The notes under the pieces are model-generated. The model worked only from the letters and a program-made list of their open reading frames with translations. It did no database searches and had not been told where the DNA came from. DNA of 64,000 bases. Source: Gnetum montanum. Taxonomy: Eukaryota > Streptophyta > Gnetopsida > Gnetales > Gnetaceae. Made by a program: the position numbers and the translations under genes. Positions within the stretch are counted from its first letter, which is position 1, and every line of letters begins with the position of its first letter. Below are positions 10,689-19,114 of this stretch, piece by piece. The stretch is taken from NCBI GenBank assembly GCA_015680685.1, contig MNCI01002305.1:33085-97084 (forward strand). Direction: 5' to 3'.

Positions 10689-12150
10689 CAAGTCTGAATG
10701 CCAAAGGAAATGGATGGATTTTCCTTCGCATGTCGGCGACAGTGAGGGGAGGATCCAAGGTCTATTCCTTATCCAACCATCTGAGATTTTTTCATCTAGC
10801 AAAAAAGTTAGCATTGCAAGTTGGGTATTATGGAATTTCAAATGCTAGTTGTTCCATGACAGTGACCCGTACATTACTTATAGCAGTAAATTCACCTATA
10901 GCCCTTTCGGTCAATGACAAAGTATCATTATCGCCTAGGAGACTTCTGTCATTGATTTAGAATCTACATCATAGAAAATGGGAAAATTCTTTACACTCAA
11001 TGTAAATTTAAACAGTAGTTAGCATGTTAACACACATCGAACAACACAAATTTAGGTTCTTACCCGCCGGTGTAATACACGGTACTAGGCGGGTTTTGGA
11101 AATAAGTTGTGAGGTGACAGGCCACGAATAGAGTATTGTAGGAGTGATAGCAGTTGAATCTGGGCACCTTCCAGATCCAAATCAAATACCTCAAACCTTT
11201 GGCACTCTATTCACAGTCTTGTACCCATGCAGTCTCAATCCTGTTGTCTGTCAGGAATCCCAAGACGTCGTGCATTGAACCAACCAGTAGCGTCTCCAAA
11301 ATAGTGGTAGCTACATCTCTTGGTAGATTGGACCAGACGATTACGCTGTAGTTACAAAGTAGAAACTGTAGGAACCCCCGCACACCCCTCTGGAACCACA
11401 TCACCTCCCCCTTTATACGAGCATGAGAAGGAGGAACATTGGCCGCGGGGACAAGCATGCAGCAGAGAACGCCCACGATGTCCAAAATGATTAGGACAGG
11501 CTTTAGCATAATACTGTATAGTAAAAAAAAACATACTACCATTAGGAAAAACATTTAGACATGAACCTTTTCCATGCTAAATTAGGATTTTTCCAATTCC
11601 CTGAAAACTACAGGTTCCACTTGAAACGCATGGCCAGAATCTCCCAAACCCTTGCAACAGCTCAAGGTTTTTCTTTGACAACGGAGATGGAAATGAAACT
11701 ACGTATCATTCTAGCGTAACATGTAACCATTACGGGAATAAAGGAAAAAAGAACAAAACCCTGATTATACTATCCACCAACTGTAACACCTAGTTTTTTT
11801 TCGATTATACATTATGTTTGCTCAGTCTTACTTAATGTTACCTAAACCCTCGTAACGATATGAGGTTTATCTCCAACAGCGAAGATGAGGGTAATATCGC
11901 AAACCACAATAGCTCATCCCGCGTAAATAGATACTAACCCTCAACGTAACAAACGCATTCAGGAAAATAACAAACAACCACGATGCTACAACAAATATAA
12001 CAATGGTGCAAAAGGCTAGATGACGACTTACCGGTTCAGTGGAGTAACTTCCCAAGCCTCGAATCTGTCCTGCGAAGCCTGCTGCAAACTCTCCTGCACT
12101 TCATCAATCCTTGCCAGTTTAGCATTCTTCCCCTGGACCTTAGGTGCCAT
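10689..12150 (-). pseudogene. Exons 1-3 of antisense gene: FCP1/NIF-like (HAD) phosphatase region
   Basis: Exon 1 (40 codons) opens MAPKVQGKNAK and ends on CG, completed to an Arg codon by the first base of exon 2. Exon 2 starts IMLKPVLIILDIVGVL, like the first HAD motif of plant FCP1-like proteins. It continues with FQRGVRGFLQF, NYSVIVWSN (second motif, W-S) and YNTLFVACHLTTYFQNPPST, which matches the YN-x-NTLL-DDSPYKALLNPP block of that family. The catalytic DDS is replaced by VAC, and the second Asp of motif one is absent, so the domain would be catalytically dead. Exon 3 continues with DNDTLSL and AISNV, as in the family's C-terminal part. The homology is from memory of the family pattern. 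Five in-frame stops occur in this part. Confidence 0.5.
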
Positions 12151-12250
12151 AGTTGCAATCGAATGAATTCTCATAGAACCCTAAACCCTAAATCCAAATT
12201 TGCGATATCTGTAACCTACTTCAAGTATGAACCATCGGTTTATAAACAAA
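12151..12250 (-). promoter_or_regulatory. Promoter and 5' leader of antisense gene: TATA box and telo-box
   Basis: On the minus strand TGTTTATAAACC (12249-12238) lies about 90 bp before the ATG at 12150. A telo-box, AACCCTAAACCCTAAA (plus-strand reading, about 12178-12193), lies between them, as in many plant 5' leaders. The promoter therefore sits between the antisense gene and the sense pol acceptor, all inside the sense intron. Confidence 0.5.
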
Positions 12251-12693
12251 ATTCTTGAAACTAACTTCTCTTTCTGCCCGATCAATGCAGAACTTCCCGA
12301 AACGCTGGTGTCAGTATGACATGAAACATGAAGATCAGGGCATTAATTTCATAGATATCATGTACATTGCAGTCTGAAATGATCCAAACTAATACATTTA
12401 TCATCTCATAATCTGGCCGCATTAACTACGATTCGTACAGAGATTCAAATTTCACGACACACTAGACACACCACATTGCACCTTCCATTTTATTTCATAC
12501 ACCAGCATCTAGGAAGCCAAGCTTGTCATTGTTTTATAGACCAGGCATATTTGTAATGGTCCACTAAGACCTTAAACTATAAGCCTCCTTAATATGCAGC
12601 CCTAACGCAACGAAAACAAAAACAAACTCTTATCACTCAACAGATTGGTCGAAAAATGATGTAACAACTTCCTTTTTTTTTGCGTTTTTGCAG

Positions 12694-14335
12694 GGTGATT
12701 CACAAATGGACGCAGATTTATCTACACCATTAGCCTTAACAGGCCCATATGGGGAGACCATTAGAAAGCATAATTACACTCTAATAGAAATAGATCCTTC
12801 CCTTTGTAACACAACTATAGCAACATCAGAAATATCCCCAGATTGGCTAAAACATCTAGCCCAAACGCTAGACTTGGAGGCTGGCGATGTGATTGACGAC
12901 CCTCTCGACGAGGGCCCTATGGTTATGCACAAAGGTGAAAATAAAACTCTCAGGGTTAGTTCCCTCCTAGATCGACAGACACAGAGTGACATAATGCAGG
13001 TGCTCCAAAACAATGCTGCTGTATTTGCGTGGTCATACGAAGACATGCCGGGATTAGACCCGAGATTAATACAGCATAACATAATTTTAGACCCACGCAT
13101 CAAAACAATTAGACCGAAAGCACGAAAGATTAAGCCAAAAATCACATTAGCAATGCGTAATGAAATCACCAAGCTATATCAAGCTGGTTTCATTCGCACA
13201 ATTGATTACTCAGATTGGGTGTCCAACATCGTAGTTGTTACTAAGAAAACGGGAGGCATACGCATCTGCATAGACTTCTGGGATCTGAACAAAGCTATGA
13301 TTAAGGACAATTTCCCACTACCAAGTATCAACCAACTGATCAACACAATAGCTGGCCACATGCTTCTATCCTTTATGGATGATTTCTCAATCAAATTCGT
13401 ATTAATCTAGAGCATCAATTGACCATAATGTTCATGATGCCCTGGGGGACCTTTTGTTACACTATGATGTCTTTCGGGCTAAAAAATGTTGGGGCAATGT
13501 ATCAACGAGACATGAAATACATCTTTAGTGACTATCTTTTAGGGAGATTGAATGACTATGTAGATGACATAGCTGTCAAGTCTATAAAGTCTGAAGATCA
13601 TTCAGAGGACCTAGAGTTAGTCCTTAAACGATGTCTTAAGCATGACTTACGGCTCAACCCAAAGAAGTGCATATTTGGAGTCAAAACCAGACACATGTTA
13701 GGGTTTATGATATCAGAAACTAGCATCCGAGTTGACCCCGAAAAATTTAAAGCCATCATCAATTTAACGCCACCTACAAACCTCAAAGAACTACGTGGGT
13801 TGCAAGGCAAACTACAGTTCATCAGGTGAATCATTTCGACATTAATAGACAAATTACATTCTATGCAAAAACTTCTTAAGAAGGATGTTAATTTTGAATG
13901 GACCAATGACTTCCAACGTGCATTTGACGACTTAAAAAAGGAGCTACAACATTTACCAATGATTTTCTCACCACAAAGGGATCAACCTTTCTACATCTAT
14001 CTAGCTAACTCAGATGTGTCTATAGTTGCGTTACTTTGCCAAAAAAGGAACGATGGGTCAGAATCCCTATCTACTACCTCTGTCATGCTCTATTTGCATA
14101 TGAAACAAGGTACAATGAAGTGGAACATAATTGTTTGATGTTAGTTTTCGCACTTAAAAAATGTAGCCTTTATCTTTTCCGCAGTCAGGTCAACATAATT
14201 TGTAAAAGCAACGTTCTGCGGGCTATCTCAAACAACTTATATGAGAGTAGTAGGATAGCTCGTTGGAAGGCTATCATAGCCGAATTTGATTTACATTATG
14301 TTGGCCAATCGTCCACCAAAGATTAGGGTATAGCT
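12694..14335 (+). pseudogene. pol: Reverse transcriptase and first RNase H of element A (broken)
   Basis: This region copies element RNA into cDNA and removes the RNA strand. The frame opens GDSQMDADLSTPLALTGPYG. Tat-type RT blocks follow: VFAWSYEDMPGLDP (13021-13062), QAGFIRTIDYSDWVSNIV, IRICIDFWDLNKA, FPLPSINQLI, a disrupted SFMDDFS, SFGLKNVGAMYQRDM, and the catalytic YVDD (NDYVDDIAVKS, near 13550-13580). A frameshift lies near 13390. RNase H follows (FEWTNDFQRAFDDLK, YYLCHALFAYETRYNEVE), with another frameshift near 14055. Stops include TGA at 13827. The upstream start is the splice acceptor, not an ATG. Confidence 0.9.
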
Positions 14336-14890
14336 AACCAACTAGCGACATCGCCCACTAAAGATCAAGCTACGATAGAGCTAGAATTCCCAGATGAACA
14401 TGTACATAGTATAGGCCCTATGTCGGTAAGCCTCGAAGCGACGTTATATTTTGATGGAGCTTCAACTACTAGAGGTGGCAGTGCTAGCGTCATCATTACA
14501 CTTACCCCTGAGGATGTGTGCCCATTGGCTTATTGCCTGGCCTTCCCTTGTATGAACAACATGGTAGAGTATGAGGGGCTCCTCAGGGGATTGTTGACAA
14601 CCAGAGAGCTCAACGTTCAACACCTGATGATCCGAGGTAATTCGATGCTCATCATCAATCAAATCACAGAAATCTATGCCTGCAAAGCTATGCACCTACA
14701 TCCATACTGCATTATGGCTAAAGATCTCCTGAAAAAATTTGTGATAATCGATGCCCAACACGTGCCACGCAATGAAAACGTTGTTGCCGATGCACTAGCA
14801 ACACTAGCACTAAACATGCCACCACACTTGTTTGTCACTTGGCCCACTTTAATGATAGAATGTACAGAGCCTATCATTCAAGTGGTGTAG
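14336..14890 (+). pseudogene. Second, archaeal-type RNase H of element A
   Basis: LYFDGASTTRGGSASVII (first catalytic Asp in FDGA), NNMVEYEGLLRGL (catalytic Glu in the EYEGLL block), MIRGNSMLIINQITEIY (the usual RGDSQLV block, with Asp replaced by Asn), and HVPRNENVVADALATLA (last Asp) follow in order. This set marks the archaeal-type RNase H gained by plant Tat elements. It is continuous in frame with the RNase H before it and the integrase after it, separated by TAG codons. One of four catalytic acids is lost by a G-to-A change. Confidence 0.85.
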
Positions 14891-16164
14891 ATTTCTTTAT
14901 TTAACATGGGAGGAACACCAGAATGGTATGACAACATTAAAACTTACCTTTTTCATGGCAAACCACCACATGAGCTAACACATCCACAAAATGATGCAGT
15001 GCACAAGCGTGCCAGGAAATATGTCATCATTGGAGACAGTACTCTCTATAGATGCTCTTTTGATGGGGTATTGCTCACCTACGTCAATAATGATTAAGAA
15101 TGATGAATAGTTAGTGAAGTCCACAAGGGACTGTGTGGGGGACACGTAGCCCTGTGAGCCATGGTCGCTAAAATCAGACGCGTAGGGTACCATTGGTCGT
15201 ACATGAAAGAGAATGCTTTACCAAAGTTAAGACATGTGATATATGTCAGCGTTATGAAAACCTAATACACATGTCACCAACTAAGTTATACATTACCTAG
15301 ATTACTTGTCCATTCCAATGATGGAGACTGGACATCATAGGTCCCATCGCGCCTAAATCTTCTGTAGGACATAGCTTCATTATCATCACCACCAAGTATT
15401 TTACAAAGTGGGTTGAAGCTATCCCCCTATGGAATATTACATCTCAATAGGTTTACCATTTCATCTTAGATAATATTGTAACTAGATTTGGGCTCCCTAT
15501 GACTATTGTGACTGACAACGGACCATAATTTAGTAGCACATAAACCAAATCTTTTTGCGATAATCTTGGTATTAAGCAATCTTTTTCTTCACCTTATTAC
15601 CCATAGGCAAATGGTCAAGCACAAGCGATAAACAAGGTAATTATCAATCTACTTAAGAAGATGCTCAGCAATAACAAAAAACGATGGCATGAAAAAATCC
15701 TCTACGTGCTATGGGCATATCGTACAATGTGTAGAATAGCCACAGAAAGGACACCCTACAGCCTGGTCTACGGATCCGAAGTAGTTTTGCCCTTAGAATC
15801 ATAGCTTCCCTCATTGCAGATGGTCCTATCCATGGTTATAAATGAGAATTAACACAATGAGTCTAGAATCATGGATTTAGACTCAGTGGAGGAGAAATGC
15901 ATCCAGACGCTCGACACCATTGAAAGATATCAGGATAAACAGAGACAAAAGCATTGCGACAACCTACATCAACGATCGATCAAGAAAGGAGATTTAGTTC
16001 TCAAGGCCATTTGTGAACTAGTAGGCAATTTCTCTGCAAACTGGGAAGGCCCTTTCCTGGTCATCGGCACATACAGCAATGGAGCATTCAAGTTAGCAGA
16101 TATCGATGACAACGAGTTATCAAATCTAGTAAATCATCTGTATTTAAAGCGGTATTACATTTGA
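14891..16164 (+). pseudogene. Integrase of element A (broken)
   Basis: Integrase joins element cDNA to host DNA. The N-terminal zinc site is visible as EVHKGLCGGH and TCDICQRY (15230-15260). Catalytic blocks are WRLDIIGPI (first Asp, near 15330), TDNGP-x-FSS (second Asp, near 15510) and NGQAQAINKVI (near 15610), where the expected catalytic Glu is Gln. The C-terminal part from 15871 has the GDLVLKAICELVGNFSANWEGPFLV block and ends with LKRYYI before the stop at 16162-16164. The frame changes between 15100 and 15870, with many TAG codons. Confidence 0.88.
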
Positions 16165-16197
16165 ACATCAATTAGGCTAAAACACAAGGTAAAAAAC

Positions 16198-16525
16198 ATC
16201 TGCTATGACATAAAACTGACAAAGTTGTACACGTCTGCTACGATGTAAAACTAGCACTTCTTGTATGCATCCGCCAAGACGCTAAACTGGCGAAGCTTTC
16301 GACCGTCCGCCATGATGTGAAACTGGTGAGGTAAGCATACATCTGCTGAGACGCTAAACCAACATAGACTTATCCCTAGGTCAGAACATAAAACTAATAC
16401 CCACAACACGGTCTGCTGGGACCATAAACTAGCTCTTCCACTGTCTACTATGACGTAAAACTAATAGGTTCCAGTCTGCCCAGACGTTAAACCGGGAGCA
16501 CAGCCTGCTGAGGCTTAAAACCAGC
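16198..16525. repeat. Tandem array behind integrase, CTGCY..GACGTAAAACT units
   Basis: Ten degenerate units, each with CYGCY followed by GACRYTAAAC, start at about 16199, 16235, 16270, 16306, 16343, 16378, 16413, 16444, 16474 and 16504. The period is therefore 30-37 bp. It lies in the 3' untranslated part of element A and resembles units inside the pol intron (7162, 7308) and in element B. Confidence 0.82.
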
Positions 16526-17690
16526 AACAACAATTAACCAAGACTCAAAAATGGAATCTGTTGAGCATTCCATGAAGCAAGTGAGCATGGTCATTCTTGC
16601 ACAGCATCCCTACCAGAGGAAACGGGTAAGGCGTTGGATCAGACGCAACGCTGCTACCCCGCTGACATCCTACTGATTCTTCGGACATGCCTTAAAGCAT
16701 ACTACTGACCCCTCAGAGATGTTTCTATGATAGCCACTCTGTAGCTGCAGCTCCAGGGATCAAATTTTCTACTTGGGGCCCCGAAGCGACTATGGTCATC
16801 CATAGTCTCAATGGCCTCCATCCATCACCATCACCAAACTCTGGCCTAGCAGATTCATCTAACTTGTTCTTTGCCCAATCATTTTGGCAACATGAATCTG
16901 GCTATCAACGGTGGCTGCATGAACCACAACACCAACATTGGGATGCTTTCTCCCTATTATGGTCCCTGTTTCATGGCCTATGCTCTCCTTTTTCTTTAGA
17001 TTGTGCTTGTCTCAACAACTTCCCTCCTTAGTGATTAGGACGATTGCTTCTGCGCTCTTCTCTGTGATATGTTTTGCAGGTTCCTTGCTACGACAGCGTT
17101 GATTGGGAATGCATTCATTATAAGGCAAGGTTTCATGGCATCCTGAAGTGGTTGCTTAGACTAGCTTTCCCATTTAGGAGTGCAAACCATACCTATCCCT
17201 CCATCAGATGCATTACTTCGTTTTCTCCTCCCTTTGTCCTCATGATCATCTTTACCCCCTGTTTTGCTTGTACAAAGCGTGAACATTTAAGCAAAATCTT
17301 TTCCATCTTCATGTTAAAAAAAAAAGGGCAAAGCTTGGTAAAATGGATGTAAAAAAACTCATCCAGGCCACACAGGCATAACAAAACTCGTCCATGTAAG
17401 CCCTTTATATACAGTATGATAGTGTAACCTCTTGCAAATACATTCGTGGAAGGATGCTATGACTCGTTCACAAAAGTTTCATGTTCACGTGCTTGAGTCT
17501 TCCATGAACCTGTCTTTCCTCACATATGTAAAATCCCCCCTATGCTTTCCTCCCTACCCTACCTTTGCACTTCCAAGTTTTGATAGAGCGACATCTGAGC
17601 AATCTCCAACTGTCATTGTTGGTGCCTTTACCTCTTTGGTGTTTCATATTCTTTGTCGACATCTTTCAGGCAAGCCCTCTAAAAGTCCAC
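16526..17690 (+). other. 3' non-coding part of element A
   Basis: This is about 1.2 kb between the tandem array and the polypurine tract. Open frames at 16792-17031 and 17432-17716 show no family motif and I do not regard them as genes. An A-rich run lies at 17316-17325. Nothing else is recognised. Confidence 0.6.
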
Positions 17691-17703
17691 AAAGAGGGGC
17701 CAT
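17691..17703 (+). other. Polypurine tract of element A
   Basis: AAAGAGGGG followed by CCAT precedes the 3' LTR. Element B has a corresponding AACAAGAGAGGCTAA before its 3' LTR. The tract primes plus-strand DNA synthesis. Confidence 0.75.
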
Positions 17704-19109
17704 TAAAACACCATAAAAATTTTGAGGCCTCGACGGTTCGGCAAAATCTAGCGACTCAGGTTAGGAGTTGCGACAAGGCATGACACAATATAGATGAACT
17801 TCAGGAGATAGAACAAAACGATGGGTGCAGGACGGCAAGCCTTCTACTTTGCAAGTTTTCTATGTTTCAAAATCTCAATATTTAGCACATTATGCTGCAT
17901 TAAACAACATAGCATAATGCTGCATTATGCAGCGTAATATCAAAGACAGTCTATCATAGCATCAAAAATGGCAAACATTCAAGACTCCAGCAACCCAGCA
18001 AAAATCTCAAGGCTTAAGCAATGATCTGCAACATGCTGTGCATTTTAGCAGATTTTCTCCCCTGGTTAAGGGGGCCCATTACGCTACGTTACACAGTGTG
18101 GCATAATAAAATCTTGAAAGGGATTGATTAGAAATAGAGGAAGCACGGCAACAATACTTCAACTTTTGCAGTTTCGTTATTTTACACTGAATCATGCTAT
18201 GATGCATAATGTAGTGTGATGCAGCGTAATACAAGTAACGATAGTACAATTCAGACATCAGTAATTCATACGTCATAATACACTCTCTAGTGTATTATAG
18301 CATAATCAAAGGACATTTTGTTGCCAAAGCTCAAACAAGAGTAGTTTACAATGCGCTACACAGCATAGCGTCACAAGCTCCAATGAAAATACATCAAGTC
18401 AATGGCATCTTGTAAGTTCAAGACACGCGTCAGCTAAACCATGTTTTCCTCTTGATCCTAACCTTATAAATGCTCCAATTGAACAAGACCAAAGGGATGG
18501 CAAAAATATTCTCTTTCAAGGTTGGAAAGAGAGCAAAAAGAGGATCAGTGATTGTGACAACATCGGAGGTGATTGGCAAGAACTCTTGATCAGAAACAAT
18601 TGGCTACTAGATATTTTCCCTTGGGTCTGACTTCCTTGCATCCAGATTGGCTAGAACAAGGTAGATTGACCCTTGCTTGTTTCATCTTTAGATAACTTTC
18701 TTGCTGTTGGCATATGCTTCGTCCAAAATGAAGCCCACCTATAATCATTATATCAAACATATTCTGTTAATAAATTAAATCCCAGATCTTATGATCGTAT
18801 TCCCTACAAATCTAATTCCTTGCATCCTATTTATAAAATATGGCAATCACATCTAAATCGTTTACATTGTTTTCAATTATTTTTAGGATTAACAATATTG
18901 CATCGCCTTATAAAGAATCTTCATTTTGCCATCAAATTATTGCAAAAATTTTATTGATTAAGTAAGTCCCTGTCTGATTGACAAGACCGTTCAAGGCACC
19001 TTGGATTCGTTTCTTTCTCCAACACCACCCTCGCATAGATCCAAGGTTAGAACTATGTACATGGACTTTCGTTCGGTATTTCTAGCAATCGATGTTTTTC
19101 ATCATTACA
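17704..19109 (+). repeat. 3' LTR of element A
   Basis: It is the partner of 1379-2785, begins TAAAACACC (TG changed to TA) and ends CATTACA. The hairpin of the 5' LTR is kept here as AATACACT-CTCT-AGTGTATT at 18277-18296, with both arms changed together. A candidate TATA, TATTTATAAAA, is at 18829-18838. Confidence 0.92.
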
Positions 19110-19114
19110 CTATT
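19110..19114. repeat. Candidate target-site duplication, right (CTATT)
   Basis: It follows the terminal CA of the 3' LTR and matches CCATT at 1374-1378 at four of five bases. Confidence 0.45.

Larger units (their letters stand above)
7727..12150 (-). pseudogene. Antisense eight-exon gene nested in the pol intron
   Basis: Exons read downward on the minus strand: 12150-12032, 11513-11064, 10963-10689, 10574-9525, 9411-9226, 9094-8966, 8881-8064 and 7984-7727. All seven introns (518, 100, 114, 113, 131, 84 and 79 nt) start GT and end AG, several with strong donors (GTAAGT, GTAAGC, GTGAGT). Their phases join one continuous frame of 3,285 nt, about 1,094 codons. I count about 25 in-frame stops, 17 of them TAG, but need no frameshift. 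Every stop is one transition from a Gln, Arg or Trp codon, so the copy is a recently inactivated pseudogene of a long coding gene. Residues 41-240 resemble FCP1/NIF-type phosphatases. A KKPR basic patch lies late in exon 4, and a Cys cluster plus coiled coil lies in exon 7. An alternative stop for exon 8 is the TAA at 7694-7696. Function is unknown. Antisense extra ORFs are known in other Tat elements, but this position and exon number look unusual to me. Confidence 0.75.
6808..12693 (+). other. Predicted intron between protease and RT of element A
   Basis: The donor is CCA|GTAAGC at 6807/6808. The acceptor is a T-rich tract ending TTTTTGCAG|GGTGAT at 12693/12694. The upstream frame ends on a complete codon and the RT frame opens on a complete codon, so the join is phase 0. 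Short introns at this place are known in Ogre elements; here the span is 5,886 nt and has no sense-strand coding signal. Most of it is occupied by the antisense gene (7727-12150) and a minisatellite (7111-7480). Splicing itself is inferred; no transcript is available. Confidence 0.65.
1379..19109 (+). mobile_element. Element A: Tat/Ogre-like Ty3/gypsy retrotransposon, 17.7 kb
   Basis: Order on the + strand: 5' LTR, primer-binding site, gag, protease, predicted intron with an antisense gene, RT, RNase H, second RNase H, integrase, tandem-repeat region, polypurine tract, 3' LTR. Two RNase H domains, with a second one of archaeal type before integrase, are known as a hallmark of the plant Tat lineage, and an intron between protease and RT is known from Ogre elements. 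The two LTRs measure 1407 and 1406 bp but show about 29 differences in their first 260 aligned bases, mostly transitions, so the insertion is old. Every reading frame is broken, so this copy is non-functional. Its length fits the largest plant LTR elements. Confidence 0.93.

Noticed and set aside
11207-11554. Stand-alone 115-codon minus-strand ORF
   Set aside because: Its start lies in the intron upstream of the acceptor at 11514. The frame is explained as exon 2 of the antisense gene, so it is not a separate gene.
12178-12193. AACCCTAAACCCTAAA as a telomeric repeat remnant
   Set aside because: There are only two units, and the position in a 5' leader next to a TATA box fits a telo-box better.
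12774-13172. 132-codon minus-strand ORF over RT
   Set aside because: It is the shadow of the RT frame on the + strand, which carries clear RT motifs.
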